Shown piece by piece: positions 43,001-52,336 of a stretch of DNA of 64,000 bases. The DNA comes from Antrihabitans stalactiti (GTDB lineage: Bacteria > Actinomycetota > Actinomycetes > Mycobacteriales > Mycobacteriaceae). The position numbers and the translations under genes are program-made. The DNA is taken from positions 310,001 through 374,000 of the forward strand of contig NZ_VCQU01000004.1 of assembly GCF_012932915.1 (NCBI RefSeq), given 5' to 3'. Each line of letters opens with the position of its first letter. The stretch's first letter is position 1. The notes below the pieces were generated by a model. It worked only from the letters and a program-made list of their open reading frames with translations. It did no database searches and was not told where the DNA came from.

Positions 43001-43984
43001 GTGGTCGACGTCGAGGCTCTTGCCCGGCCGATCGCCACGCTCCTCGCGAGCTTCGGCGACGGCGTTCTGCCGACGAGCGGTCCGGATGCGGCGCTGCGCG
43101 CAGCGTCCACCTCGATCGATGCGGTCCATGCGCTGGGCCGAGCCGGGCTCGACGAGGTCGAGGCCGCGTGGTCCGGGAGCACTGCCGCGAACGCCCTCGC
43201 CAAAGCCGCCGCGGCACAGAACTCGGCACTCGATCTCTCGGACCGTGGCAATTCGATGGCGAAGGTCGTCGCAACCGCCTCGACGGATCTGCACACCGGC
43301 ATGACCAAAGTGCAAGCAATTCTGCAGTCCCTACTCGGTATCGCCGCCGACGCCGGACAGACCTTGTCGACTCCGGCGGGTCAGAAGATGATGCTCGCTG
43401 CTGCGACCGAACATCTCGGCTCAGCAGTGAGCGCCGTATCGACGGTCCGCGCACAGGTCTCGACCCACACGGCGTCGATGAACGAACTGAACTCACCTGT
43501 GTCGATCCCCGCGGCGCCCGTCACAAGTTCCAAGCCGAGCTTCGTCACCGCCTCGACCAAGCCGCGCACGGTTCCCAAGGTCGCCGAGAAGGGCGTCATG
43601 GTCACCTTGCCCGACGGCACGACCGCAGTGGCGCCAAACGAGGCTGCGGCTGCGGCCGTACGCAATGCGCTCAGCGCGCAAGGCACGCCCTGGGTACTCG
43701 GCGGCAACACCCCAGGCGTCGGGATCGACTGCAGTGGTCTGACGCAATGGGCGTACCACGAAGCAGGCATCGACATTCCTCGCACCGCCGACCAGCAAGC
43801 GATCGGAATGCCCGTCGACGCGAGCGATCTGAAGCCCGGTGACCTGGCGGTATGGGACGGTCACGTGGCGATGGTGATCGGAAATGGGCAACTGGTCGAG
43901 GCCGGCGATCCGGTCGAAACCGGTCCGATCAGGACTACGAATTCGGGCATGCAGTTCTACGGCTTCTTCCGGCCCACCGGATGA
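43001..43984 (+). CDS. NlpC/P60 (C40) peptidoglycan endopeptidase with WXG-like N-terminal helices
   Basis: A 327-aa protein without signal peptide. The N-terminal 160 residues are helical with W57-S-G (AAWSGSTAANA), like a WXG100 turn. A Pro/Ser/Thr linker (about 165-190) leads to the C40 domain: nucleophile C244 (IDCSGLTQW), base H288 (WDGHVAMVI) and the usual RTADQQ and LKPGDL phrases. It should cleave D-Glu-mDAP peptide bonds after export by a type VII system. GTG 43001 start. Co-translated by ATGA with the next gene. An alternative is an intracellular hydrolase, but the EspC-like neighbour argues for export. Confidence 0.85.
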   Translation: MVDVEALARPIATLLASFGDGVLPTSGPDAALRAASTSIDAVHALGRAGLDEVEAAWSGSTAANALAKAAAAQNSALDLSDRGNSMAKVVATASTDLHTGMTKVQAILQSLLGIAADAGQTLSTPAGQKMMLAAATEHLGSAVSAVSTVRAQVSTHTASMNELNSPVSIPAAPVTSSKPSFVTASTKPRTVPKVAEKGVMVTLPDGTTAVAPNEAAAAAVRNALSAQGTPWVLGGNTPGVGIDCSGLTQWAYHEAGIDIPRTADQQAIGMPVDASDLKPGDLAVWDGHVAMVIGNGQLVEAGDPVETGPIRTTNSGMQFYGFFRPTG

Positions 43985-44346
43985 CGACACAAGATAGCGA
44001 GGGACCAACGGTGACCGAGGTACCGGGCGTCACGATCGTGACGCGAACCAATCGCGCGGGAACGGTGACTGTCAGCGCGACCGATCAGGGCTTGCCTGTC
44101 GACGTTCAGGTCGCGAAGAGCGAACTGCGCTACGGCGCACAGCCACTGGCCGACGAGATCCTCCGGCTCTGCAAGGCAGCGACCGTCGAGGCCGGTGCGC
44201 GGCGCCGCGATCAGCTCGCGCAGAGCGGTGTTCCGGTGAACATCCTCGACCGTCTCGGCCTGCCGAACCGAAGCCAGGTCGCCGAGCTCGAAGAAGAGCT
44301 CGAAGAGCAGGAAACCGGGCCGTCGTCGTGGCTGAGGCCGGTATGA
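43981..44346 (+). CDS. Hypothetical protein of the T7SS cassette
   Basis: A 121-aa protein of unknown function. It has a beta-rich N-terminal part (VTEVPGVTIVTRTNRAGTVTVSATDQG), a helical centre (LRYGAQPLADEILRLCKAATVEAGARRR, given here only as a region at about 50-80), and an acidic C-terminus (ELEEELEEQE). ATGA overlap with both its neighbours indicates tight coupling. I do not recognise the family; similar small proteins accompany YbaB-like and EspC-like genes in mycolata. Possibly a chaperone or binding partner, unsupported. Confidence 0.7.
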   Translation: MTTQDSEGPTVTEVPGVTIVTRTNRAGTVTVSATDQGLPVDVQVAKSELRYGAQPLADEILRLCKAATVEAGARRRDQLAQSGVPVNILDRLGLPNRSQVAELEEELEEQETGPSSWLRPV

Positions 44347-44639
44347 GCGCCGAGATGGACGCCCTTGTGGCGGGCGTCACGGCAAAGCTGGAGAGCCTAG
44401 AGGAGGCGCTCGACGCGTTCGGCAAGATCTCGGCGCGCTACACCACCGACGATGGCGTGATCACGGCCGAAGTCGACGGCAACGGGGCGCTCACCGGGTT
44501 GTGGCTCGGGGAAGCGATCACGCAATGGCAGGCCAAACAGGCTGGTGAGCAGATCACGGCGGCTTGTCAGCGCGCTGCGCAGCGGGCAGCGCAGGAGCGA
44601 GCCTTGGTGATCGCGCGGCTCAACGAGGCGTTCCGATAG
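44343..44639 (+). CDS. YbaB/EbfC-family-like protein
   Basis: A 98-aa protein: long N-terminal helix (MSAEMDALVAGVTAKLESL), two beta strands (VITAEVDGNGALTGLWLG) and a long C-terminal helix, the YbaB/EbfC fold. In mycobacteria ESX loci encode such proteins (EspL-, EspD-like), so this one probably serves the type VII cassette rather than the nucleoid; it is an inference. The ATG at 44343 overlaps the previous stop (ATGA); a GTG at 44328 is less likely. Confidence 0.75.
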   Translation: MSAEMDALVAGVTAKLESLEEALDAFGKISARYTTDDGVITAEVDGNGALTGLWLGEAITQWQAKQAGEQITAACQRAAQRAAQERALVIARLNEAFR

Positions 44640-44649
44640 GCTTCCGCCC

Positions 44650-45912
44650 ATGGCATCTGGAGACATCGTCCCGATCGAACTCGGTCTGACCGATGGTGAT
44701 CTTGTAACTCTGTGGGCGCCACGCTGGCGCGAGGGCGACGACGAGTGGGAAGCGTTCCTCGGCCACGAAGATGCGCTGTACGGCTTCGCATCGGTCGCCG
44801 AGTTGGCGGCCTTCATCCGCACCGACAACGACAACGACCTCGTCGAACATCCCGCGTGGTCGGTGGTTTCGGCGTTGTCAGCGGCCGAGCTGGAGCCCGA
44901 GGAGAACCACGTCTACGACCTCGTCGGTGTCCCCGAACTCGCCGCCAGTGATCCCGACTCGGAGATCCTCGCCGAACTCGAAGACACCCTGGAGATGGTC
45001 CGCACGATCGGTGAGGTCTGCGAGCTCGACGCGGTCATCAAGTTCTTCGGATCGCACCCGATTCTCGGCGCGCTGCCCGGCGGTATCAATGCTTTCGCTG
45101 GTCGCGAAGGCGAAGCGCTGTGGGACAAGGTCGGCGCCGCGGTGGCGAGGGACTGGGACGCCGTGCTCGACGCCATCGATTCGATCGTCTCCACTCCCAA
45201 GGTCGACGAAGCCGCCGTCGCCGTCGCCGAAGCGGAACTGCTGGCGGCGAACGAAAACACTGTCGATGCAGACGATGCTGCTGACGAAGCGGACGACGAG
45301 ACCGAGTTCGAACCGGTCGACTTGACCAAGGACGACGAGGAAGACGACGAAGAGGAAGAAGACGACTCCTTCTGGCACGCCGTGGGCATCGACCCCGTCA
45401 AGATCATCACCTCGGAGGGTGTGAAGTACACGCTGCGTTGCTACCTCGACGACGATCCGATCTTCCTCGGCACGAATGGCAAGATCACGGTGTTCGACTC
45501 CGAGCGTGCGCTGGCTCGCTACCTCGCCGACAACCACGAGCATGATCTCGCGAAGGTCAGCACCTACGAAGAGGTCCAGACCGCGGCGACCGACGGTTCG
45601 TTGGTCGTCGAGGTCACCGACGAGAACGCCTACGTCCTCACCGGTCTTGCCGAAGATCTGAGTGAAGGCCCGAGCGCGGTCGATGCCGAGCAGCTCGACC
45701 TCGCGGTGGAATTGTTCACCGACGCAGCCGATTACGCCGACGACGACGCCACCGAACGCGCGCTCGCGACGTCCACGCCGCTCGGCTGGTACGTGTCCTA
45801 CGTGCTGAACCCCGACCCGTCGCGCATGGCACCGAGCCCGCCGTTCAGCGCCGAAGCAGACTCGTGGCGTGCATTGGAAGCCGAGTTCGAAGCACGGCTG
45901 AACAACGCTTAG
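44650..45912 (+). CDS. Conserved actinobacterial protein with acidic central linker (Rv3311-like)
   Basis: A 420-aa protein of unknown function, the same length I remember for M. tuberculosis Rv3311, which lies in the same place between upp and add. Two similar alpha/beta segments (about 5-85 and 245-330; each has a TLRCYL/VTLWAP strand and a FxSVAELAAFIR or DSERALARYLADN helix) flank a strongly acidic region at about 215-250 (mostly D and E). The ends are conserved (ALEAEFEARLNNA). Probably cytoplasmic. No catalytic motif was recognised. Confidence 0.82.
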   Translation: MASGDIVPIELGLTDGDLVTLWAPRWREGDDEWEAFLGHEDALYGFASVAELAAFIRTDNDNDLVEHPAWSVVSALSAAELEPEENHVYDLVGVPELAASDPDSEILAELEDTLEMVRTIGEVCELDAVIKFFGSHPILGALPGGINAFAGREGEALWDKVGAAVARDWDAVLDAIDSIVSTPKVDEAAVAVAEAELLAANENTVDADDAADEADDETEFEPVDLTKDDEEDDEEEEDDSFWHAVGIDPVKIITSEGVKYTLRCYLDDDPIFLGTNGKITVFDSERALARYLADNHEHDLAKVSTYEEVQTAATDGSLVVEVTDENAYVLTGLAEDLSEGPSAVDAEQLDLAVELFTDAADYADDDATERALATSTPLGWYVSYVLNPDPSRMAPSPPFSAEADSWRALEAEFEARLNNA

Positions 45913-45914
45913 CG

Positions 45915-47015
45915 TCAGCCGATGAGGACGGCGTAGCCGGGCTTGATCAGGTTGTCGATGAGGTCGAGCCGCTCGGGGAAATGGATGAACGACGACTTCA
46001 TGGCGTTGATCGTGAACCGCTCGAGATCGCTCCAGCCGTAACCGAAAGTCTCGACCAGCGCGAGCATCTCGTTGCTCATCGTCGTGTCACCCATCAACCG
46101 GTTGTCGGTGTTGACGGTGACGCGAAAGCGCAACCGGGCCAATTGTCCGAAGGGGTGCTCCGCCAGCGACGCGACCGCACCGGTCTGCAGGTTCGAGGTG
46201 GGACACATTTCCAATGGAATACGTTGGTCGCGAACGTAGTTCGCGACGCGGCCCAGGGTGGCGTCGCCATCGTCGGCAACTTCTATGTCGTCGATGATCC
46301 GCACTCCGTGACCGAGTCGGTCCGCGCCGCAGAACGCGACGGCCTCGTGGATCGACGGCAAGCCGAACGCCTCGCCCGCATGGATCGTGAACCGCATCGT
46401 GTTCGCGCTCAGGTACTCGAATGCGTCGAGGTGGCGGCTCGGCGGGTACCCCGCTTCAGCGCCGGCGATGTCGAAGCCGACGACTCCGGCGTCGCGGAAA
46501 CGCACTGCCAGCTCTGCGATTTCGCGTGACCGCGCCGCGTGGCGCATCGCGGTCAACAGGCAAACGACGCGGATTCGACGACCCGTCGCCGCGACGGCCT
46601 TCTCCCCCGCTGCGAACCCGTCGAGGGTGTGCTGGACGACCTCGTCGAGCGTGAGCCCAGCTTCGAGATGCTGCTCGGGCGCGAACCGGACCTCCGCGTA
46701 GACGACGCCGTCGTCGGCGAAGTCCTCGACGCATTCGTACGCGACGCGATGCAGCCCCTCTGGGGTCTGCATGACGGCGACCGTGTGGTCGAACGTCTCC
46801 AGGTAGCGCACCAGCGATCCGCTGTTCGCCGATTCGCTGAACCACTTCCGCAGCGATTCCGGATCCTGGGCAGGCAGTTTGTCGTACCCGCACGCGGCAG
46901 CGAGTTCGAGGATGGTGGCCGGGCGTAGTCCGCCGTCGAGATGATCGTGCAGCACCGCCTTCGGCGCCTGGCGCAACGTCGCGAGCGTTATCGGTGACGG
47001 TCCAGTGAGCGACAT
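45915..47015 (-). CDS. add: Adenosine deaminase
   Basis: A 366-aa zinc enzyme that deaminates adenosine and deoxyadenosine to (deoxy)inosine, feeding DeoD. Zinc ligands are in [17 protein letters not shown] and [19 protein letters not shown] gives the catalytic His. ATG 47015 is used; TACCGT ends 6 nt upstream. A longer start at 47216 would run through the 3' end of deoA. The deoA stop is 20 bp upstream, so the cdd-deoA-add genes may be read together as well as from the internal promoter. Confidence 0.94.
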   Translation of the reverse strand: MSLTGPSPITLATLRQAPKAVLHDHLDGGLRPATILELAAACGYDKLPAQDPESLRKWFSESANSGSLVRYLETFDHTVAVMQTPEGLHRVAYECVEDFADDGVVYAEVRFAPEQHLEAGLTLDEVVQHTLDGFAAGEKAVAATGRRIRVVCLLTAMRHAARSREIAELAVRFRDAGVVGFDIAGAEAGYPPSRHLDAFEYLSANTMRFTIHAGEAFGLPSIHEAVAFCGADRLGHGVRIIDDIEVADDGDATLGRVANYVRDQRIPLEMCPTSNLQTGAVASLAEHPFGQLARLRFRVTVNTDNRLMGDTTMSNEMLALVETFGYGWSDLERFTINAMKSSFIHFPERLDLIDNLIKPGYAVLIG

Positions 47016-47021
47016 AGTGCG

Positions 47022-47027
47022 ACGGTA
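47022..47027 (-). promoter_or_regulatory. Candidate -10 (TACCGT) of add
   Basis: Minus-strand TACCGT, 6-nt spacer to ATG 47015, in the short gap after deoA. Confidence 0.4.
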
Positions 47028-47034
47028 TCGGTTC

Positions 47035-48312
47035 TCACAAGATTCGGTCGAGGACCAGCGGTGTTGGTTCGTAGTCGGAGGCAATCGTCCATGCCCCGGC
47101 CAATGCGGCGGTCGCGTCGTCGAACACCTCGGGGGTGTCGGTGTGCAATGTGAGGATGGGTTGGCCTGGTTGCACCGGATCACCGGGACGGCAATGGATT
47201 TCGACGCCCGCCCCATGCTGAACCGGGTCGCCTTGCTGCGCGCGACCAGCTCCCAACCGCCAGGCTGCTATACCGACCGCCAACGCGTCGAGTCTGGTCA
47301 CGACGCCGCCGGAGGCCGCGGTCACCGTCATTGTGTGCGCGGCACGCGGCAGCGGCGCGTCTGGGTCTCCGCCCTGAGCGGCGATCATCGTTCGCCAACG
47401 GTCCATGGCAGAGCCGTCCGCAAGCCGATCGGCCGGGTCGACGCCGTCGATTCCCGCAGCCGCCAACATCTCTCGCGCCAGCACGAGAGTGAGATCCACC
47501 ACATCGGGCGGGCCGCCACCCGCCAGGACCTCGAGGGATTCGGCAACCTCCAGCGCATTGCCCGCCGTCCGCCCGAGCGGTGTGTCCATCGCCGTCAGCA
47601 GCGCGACCGTCCGCACACCGGCATCGCGACCGATCTCGACCATCGAGGTGGCAAGCTCGCGCGCGTCGGCAATGTCGGTCATGAATGCGCCGGTGCCGAC
47701 TTTGACGTCGAGTACCAGTGCTCCGGTCCCCTCGGCGATCTTCTTGCTCATGATCGAGCTCGCGATCAGCGGGATGGATTCGACCGTTCCCGTGACGTCG
47801 CGCAACGCGTACAACTTGCGGTCGGCTGGAGCGAGATCGGCACCCGCCGCGCTCCACACTGCCCCGACGGCCGGGTCGGCCAGGAGTTCGTGCATCCGCT
47901 CGGCGGACATGCTCGCGGTCCAGCCTCGGATCGATTCGAGTTTGTCGAGCGTGCCGCCCGTGTAGCCGAGTCCGCGTCCCGCAAGCTGTGGCACGGCTGC
48001 GCCGCACGCCGCGACGAGCGGCGCCAGCGGAAGCGTGATCTTGTCCCCGACACCCCCGGTCGAGTGCTTGTCGACGGTCGGGCGCGGCAGGTCGCGAAAG
48101 TCCAATCGTCGGCCGGTCGCGATCATCGCCGCAGTCCATCGTGCAGTCTCGGCTCGCGTCATTCCCTGCAGGACGATCGCCATAGCCAACGCCGACATCT
48201 GCTCGTTGGCGACGACGCCGTCGGTGAACCCCTTGACGACCCAGTCGATCTGTTCGCCGGTGAGCTCGTGACCGTCGCGCTTCGCCCTGATGATGTGGAT
48301 CGCGTCAGGCAC
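47035..48312 (-). CDS. deoA: Thymidine phosphorylase
   Basis: A 425-aa pyrimidine nucleoside phosphorylase producing thymine/uracil and deoxyribose-1-phosphate. [21 protein letters not shown] is the family signature (phosphate/substrate), with the KVGTGAFM and [13 protein letters not shown]-like regions visible ([18 protein letters not shown]). The C-terminal domain ends in [19 protein letters not shown] start overlaps cdd by 8 bp, indicating a cdd-deoA operon. From memory M. tuberculosis Rv3314c. Confidence 0.95.
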   Translation of the reverse strand: MPDAIHIIRAKRDGHELTGEQIDWVVKGFTDGVVANEQMSALAMAIVLQGMTRAETARWTAAMIATGRRLDFRDLPRPTVDKHSTGGVGDKITLPLAPLVAACGAAVPQLAGRGLGYTGGTLDKLESIRGWTASMSAERMHELLADPAVGAVWSAAGADLAPADRKLYALRDVTGTVESIPLIASSIMSKKIAEGTGALVLDVKVGTGAFMTDIADARELATSMVEIGRDAGVRTVALLTAMDTPLGRTAGNALEVAESLEVLAGGGPPDVVDLTLVLAREMLAAAGIDGVDPADRLADGSAMDRWRTMIAAQGGDPDAPLPRAAHTMTVTAASGGVVTRLDALAVGIAAWRLGAGRAQQGDPVQHGAGVEIHCRPGDPVQPGQPILTLHTDTPEVFDDATAALAGAWTIASDYEPTPLVLDRIL

Positions 48313-48709
48313 GCTGACCTGCCGCGATGTCGTCGGGGCCGAATGCGTTGGGCAGCAACGTACTCAACGGAATCGGGCCCGACGTCGCATCCACCAGCAG
48401 GTCCGGGCCTCCGTGTTCGAGCAGCACCTGACGGCAGCGACCGCACGGCGTAAGAATTGCGCCGCGCGAATCGCACACCGAAACCGCGACGAGCGTTCCG
48501 CCCCCGGATGAATGCAGATTCGCGACCAGTCCGCACTCCGCGCAGAGGCCTAAACCATATGAGACATTCTCCACATTGCATCCGGTGACGACGCGGCCAT
48601 CGCGTGCTATTCCGGCCGCGCCGACGGGAAAGTCGGAATATGGGGCGTACGCATGCTGCATCGTGCGATAAGCACTGTCTCGCAATGCTTTCCAGTCAAT
48701 TTCGACCAT
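48305..48709 (-). CDS. cdd: Cytidine deaminase
   Basis: A 134-aa tetrameric-type CDA converting cytidine or deoxycytidine to uridine or deoxyuridine for DeoA. The substrate loop is GCNVENVSYGLGLCAECGL, with the zinc Cys and catalytic Glu in CAECGL-like order, and PCGRCRQVL supplying two zinc cysteines. GGAGGG about 8 nt upstream fits ATG 48709; an earlier in-frame start at 48739 adds ten residues. Confidence 0.95.
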   Translation of the reverse strand: MVEIDWKALRDSAYRTMQHAYAPYSDFPVGAAGIARDGRVVTGCNVENVSYGLGLCAECGLVANLHSSGGGTLVAVSVCDSRGAILTPCGRCRQVLLEHGGPDLLVDATSGPIPLSTLLPNAFGPDDIAAGQRA

Positions 48710-48924
48710 TGGACCAGCCCTCCGCGGAATGTGTGCCACCTATCATTGCACCCGTCTTTGCGCGAGGAAGGTGAACCTAACAAAGGAATTCGCGGCGAAA
48801 CGATTCGCAAGTTCAATTAGTTCCGGGTTCGGGAGAGGATTACAGTTCACACCAGTCGGTCAGGTTCTCGTCGGACGGGACTGTGCCGACGCGTCCATCA
48901 AAGACGTTGGAAGCAGGGCATTCG
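48710..48924. other. Divergent promoter region cdd / sdhC
   Basis: A 215-bp non-coding gap between the divergent cdd operon and the sdh operon. It is AT-richer than its surroundings around 48775-48850, has a possible TACAGT -10 at 48841-48846, and no clear repeat. The long leader (about 75 bp) before sdhC is notable in a genome where many genes appear leaderless. Confidence 0.4.
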
Positions 48925-49338
48925 GTGAGTAGCGCAACGGATATCGAGGCTCCTGACAAGGAGCCCACGCGGTCTTTGTACCGCGGCGACCCAGGCATGT
49001 GGTCATGGGTCATGCATCGCATCAGCGGCGTCACGCTGTTCTTCTTCCTCTTCGTCCACGTGTTGGATACGGCGTTGGTCCGTGTCAGCCCGGAGGCGTA
49101 CGACGAGGTAGTCGGCACGTACAAGAACCCGATCGTCGGGCTGATGGAGATGGCGCTGGTAGCGCTGGTGCTCTTCCACGGCCTCAACGGAGTTCGCGTC
49201 ATGCTGGTGGACTTCTGGAGTGAAGGTCCTCGTCGGCAGAAGCTGATGCTGTGGATCGTTCTCGGCATCTGGTTCGTCGTCATGATTCCCGCAGCCGGGC
49301 GACTGTTCTACAACATGTTCACGGGCGGGGGGCACTGA
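48925..49338 (+). CDS. sdhC: Succinate dehydrogenase, cytochrome b556 subunit
   Basis: A 137-aa membrane anchor. Three hydrophobic helices are visible: MHRISGVTLFFFLFVHVLDTALV (given by its span 36-58), VGLMEMALVALVLFHGLNGV-like and LMLWIVLGIWFVVMIPAA-like segments. The HRISG segment with His44-region and FHGLNG supply the likely heme-ligand/quinone-site histidines. It anchors SdhAB and carries electrons to menaquinone. GTG 48925 start; GCAGGG 6 nt upstream is a weak ribosome-binding site. Confidence 0.93.
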   Translation: MSSATDIEAPDKEPTRSLYRGDPGMWSWVMHRISGVTLFFFLFVHVLDTALVRVSPEAYDEVVGTYKNPIVGLMEMALVALVLFHGLNGVRVMLVDFWSEGPRRQKLMLWIVLGIWFVVMIPAAGRLFYNMFTGGGH

Positions 49339-49339
49339 C

Positions 49340-49786
49340 ATGGCACGTGAAGCAAAAGTCCTGGCCACGTCGCACGACCGCCCGGCCAGTCTCGACAACC
49401 CGCGCTCGCCGCGGAGTGCGAAGAAGAACAACTTCGAGCTGTACGCATGGCTGTTCATGCGGTTCTCTGGGCTCGCGCTGATCGTGCTCGTCTTCGGCCA
49501 CCTGATCATCATGTTGATGGTCGACAACGGGGTGCACCGGATCGACTGGGCGTTCGTCGCCGGCCGCTGGTCCAGCCCGTTCTGGCAGTTCTGGGACCTG
49601 ACGATGTTGTGGCTCGCGCAGCTGCACGGCGGCAACGGCCTGCGGACCGTCATCGCCGACTACTCGCGCAAGGACTCGACGCGGTTCTGGCTCAATACTC
49701 TTCTGGCGCTGTCGATGATCCTCATCATGGGGCTCGGGACGTACGTCATCTTCACGTTCGACCCGACCTTCGTTCCAGGAAAGTAA
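49340..49786 (+). CDS. sdhD: Succinate dehydrogenase, hydrophobic membrane anchor subunit
   Basis: A 148-aa anchor, 1 bp after the sdhC stop region. Three transmembrane helices: FSGLALIVLVFGHLIIMLMV, then QFWDLTMLWLAQLHGGNGL and LNTLLALSMILIMGLGTYVIF. The His in FGHLI and LHGGNG are heme or quinone candidates. N-terminal tail (1-35) is hydrophilic and cytoplasmic. Confidence 0.92.
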   Translation: MAREAKVLATSHDRPASLDNPRSPRSAKKNNFELYAWLFMRFSGLALIVLVFGHLIIMLMVDNGVHRIDWAFVAGRWSSPFWQFWDLTMLWLAQLHGGNGLRTVIADYSRKDSTRFWLNTLLALSMILIMGLGTYVIFTFDPTFVPGK

Positions 49787-49790
49787 GGGC

Positions 49791-51560
49791 ATGCCAGATC
49801 CAATCATCAACGAACACCGCTACGACGTCGTCATCGTCGGCGCAGGTGGCGCGGGTATGCGGGCAGCGATCGAATCCGGACCGCGCGTTCGGACCGCCGT
49901 TCTGACGAAGCTGTACCCGACGCGAAGCCACACCGGTGCCGCACAGGGTGGCATGTGCGCCGCGCTGGCCAATGTCGAGGAAGACAACTGGGAGTGGCAC
50001 ACCTTCGACACCGTCAAGGGTGGCGACTACCTCGCCGACCAGGACGCTGTCGAGATCATGGCGAAAGAAGCCATCGACGCGGTCCTCGACCTCGAGCGGA
50101 TGGGTCTGCCGTTCAACCGCACGCCCGAGGGCAAGATCGACCAGCGTCGATTCGGCGGGCACACGCGTAACCACGGCCAAGCCGCAGTGCGCCGCGCGTG
50201 CTACGCAGCAGACCGCACCGGTCACATGATCCTGCAGACGCTGTACCAGAACTGCGTCAAGCACGACGTCGAGTTCTTCAACGAGTTCTACGTGCTCGAC
50301 ATCGCGATCACCGAGACCGACCGCGGCCCCACCGCGACCGGCGTTATCGCCTACGAGCTCGCGACCGGCGAACTGCACGTCTTCCAGGCGAAGTCGATCA
50401 TCTTCGCGACCGGCGGGTCCGGCCGCATGTACAAGACGACGTCGAACGCCCACACACTTACCGGCGACGGCATGGCGATCGTGTTCCGCAAGGGATTCCC
50501 CTTGGAGGACATGGAATTCCACCAGTTCCATCCGACAGGCCTTGCCGGGCTCGGCATTCTGATCTCCGAAGCCGTGCGCGGTGAGGGTGGCATTCTGCGC
50601 AATGCCGACGGTGAACGTTTCATGGAACGGTACGCACCCACGATCAAGGACCTGGCGCCTCGCGACATCGTGGCGCGATCGATGGTGCTCGAGGTGCTCG
50701 AAGGCCGCGGCGCCGGACCGGACAAGGATTACGTCTACATCGACGTGACCCACCTCGGCGCGGAAGTGCTCGAAGAGAAGCTCCCCGACATCACCGAGTT
50801 CGCTCGCACGTACCTCGGTGTCGACCCGGTGACCGAGTTGGTCCCGGTGTTCCCGACCTGTCACTACGTGATGGGTGGCATCCCGACCCGCATCCGCGGC
50901 GAGGTGTTGCGCAACAACAAGGACATCGTTTTCGGCCTCTACGCCGCTGGCGAATGTGCGTGCGTGTCGGTCCACGGTGCCAACCGGCTGGGAACGAACT
51001 CGCTGCTCGACATCAACGTCTTCGGTCGTCGCGCGGGTATCGCCGCAGCCGAATACGCCGAACGTCGCCCGGATTTCATTCCGCTGCCGGACAACCCAGC
51101 CCAGATGGTCAAGGACTGGATGGCCCAGATTCTTTCCGAGCACGGCAACGAACGCGTCGCCGACATTCGGACCGAACTGCAGAAGACGATGGACAACAAC
51201 GCGTCCGTCTTCCGCACCGAAGACACGCTGAAGCAGGCACTGTCCGACGTCCAGGCGCTCAAGGAGCGTTACGGCCGAATCACAGTGCAGGACAAGGGCA
51301 AGCGCTACAACAGCGACCTGCTCGAAGCCGTCGAACTCGGCATGCTTCTGGAGCTCGCCGAGGTCACCGTTGTCGGTGCGCTCAACCGCAAGGAATCCCG
51401 CGGCGGTCACGCGCGCGAGGACTACCCGAACCGCGACGACGTGAACTTCATGCGGCACACCATGGCGTACAAGGAAGGCAACGAACTGCTTTCCGACATT
51501 CGCCTCGACTTCAAGCCGGTTGTGCAGACTCGCTACGAGCCGATGGAGCGTAAGTACTGA
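49791..51560 (+). CDS. sdhA: Succinate dehydrogenase flavoprotein subunit
   Basis: A 589-aa subunit that oxidises succinate to fumarate. VVIVGAGGAGMRAAIES binds FAD and H47 in RSHTGAAQGGMC is the covalent 8-alpha-N3-histidyl FAD site. EFHQFHPTG (substrate) and GGIPT-type motif follow, and the active-site Arg region RLGTNSLLD-like (HGANRLGTNSL) is complete. Shares its stop with the sdhB start (TGATG). Full length, matches the family. Confidence 0.97.
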   Translation: MPDPIINEHRYDVVIVGAGGAGMRAAIESGPRVRTAVLTKLYPTRSHTGAAQGGMCAALANVEEDNWEWHTFDTVKGGDYLADQDAVEIMAKEAIDAVLDLERMGLPFNRTPEGKIDQRRFGGHTRNHGQAAVRRACYAADRTGHMILQTLYQNCVKHDVEFFNEFYVLDIAITETDRGPTATGVIAYELATGELHVFQAKSIIFATGGSGRMYKTTSNAHTLTGDGMAIVFRKGFPLEDMEFHQFHPTGLAGLGILISEAVRGEGGILRNADGERFMERYAPTIKDLAPRDIVARSMVLEVLEGRGAGPDKDYVYIDVTHLGAEVLEEKLPDITEFARTYLGVDPVTELVPVFPTCHYVMGGIPTRIRGEVLRNNKDIVFGLYAAGECACVSVHGANRLGTNSLLDINVFGRRAGIAAAEYAERRPDFIPLPDNPAQMVKDWMAQILSEHGNERVADIRTELQKTMDNNASVFRTEDTLKQALSDVQALKERYGRITVQDKGKRYNSDLLEAVELGMLLELAEVTVVGALNRKESRGGHAREDYPNRDDVNFMRHTMAYKEGNELLSDIRLDFKPVVQTRYEPMERKY

Positions 51561-52336
51561 TGACCACGACAGTCGACGCCGCAACCTCGTCGCAGAAGCC
51601 TGCGCCCGTGCCCGCGGGCTCGGTCATGGTGACGATGAAGATCGCCCGTTTCAACCCCGAGGACGACAAGGGCGCGCACTGGGACAGCTTCCAGGTGCCG
51701 TGCTTGCCGACCGACCGGCTGCTGAATCTGCTGCTCTACATCAAGTCCTACCTCGACGGAACGCTTACCTTCCGGCGGTCGTGCGCGCATGGTGTGTGCG
51801 GGTCCGACGCGATGCGCATCAACGGCGTGAACCGGTTGGCGTGCAAGGTGCTGATGCGCGACATGCTGCCGAAGAACGGCAAGACGCTCACCATCACGGT
51901 CGAGCCGATCCGCGGTCTGCCGGTCGAGAAGGACCTCATCGTCGACATGGAGCCGTTCTTCGACGCGTTCCGTGCGGTGAAGCCGTACTTGATGACGACG
52001 GGCAACGAGCCGACGCACGAGCGCATTCAGTCCCAGGCGGACCGCGCCCGTTTCGACGACACCACGAAGTGCATTCTGTGTGCGTGCTGCACCACGTCGT
52101 GCCCGGTGTACTGGAGTTCGGGAAGCTACTTCGGTCCGGCTGCAATCGTCAACGCCCACCGATTCATCTTCGACAGCCGTGACGAGGGTGCGCGCGAGCG
52201 CCTCGACATCCTCAACGACACCGAAGGCGTCTGGCGTTGCCGCACGACCTTCAACTGCACCGAAGCCTGCCCGCGTGGCATCGAAGTCACGAAAGCAATT
52301 CAGGAAGTCAAGCGCGCGTTGCTGTTTGCGCGCTAG
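51560..52336 (+). CDS. sdhB: Succinate dehydrogenase iron-sulfur subunit
   Basis: A 258-aa protein with three Fe-S clusters. The [2Fe-2S] plant-type domain has FRRSCAHGVCGSDAM and the fourth Cys in NRLACK. CILCACCTTSCPVYW and CTEACPRGI hold the [4Fe-4S] and [3Fe-4S] ligands. It transfers electrons from SdhA to the membrane anchor. Last gene of the sdhCDAB operon, ending convergently with a TetR gene. Confidence 0.97.
   Translation: MTTTVDAATSSQKPAPVPAGSVMVTMKIARFNPEDDKGAHWDSFQVPCLPTDRLLNLLLYIKSYLDGTLTFRRSCAHGVCGSDAMRINGVNRLACKVLMRDMLPKNGKTLTITVEPIRGLPVEKDLIVDMEPFFDAFRAVKPYLMTTGNEPTHERIQSQADRARFDDTTKCILCACCTTSCPVYWSSGSYFGPAAIVNAHRFIFDSRDEGARERLDILNDTEGVWRCRTTFNCTEACPRGIEVTKAIQEVKRALLFAR

Noticed and set aside
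47016-47216. Longer adenosine deaminase start
   Set aside because: Would be antisense-frame readthrough of the deoA 3' end; 47015 has the proper family start and -10.
49752-51584. 610-aa antisense frame over sdhA
   Set aside because: sdhA is unambiguous; the antisense frame has no motif and no ribosome-binding site.
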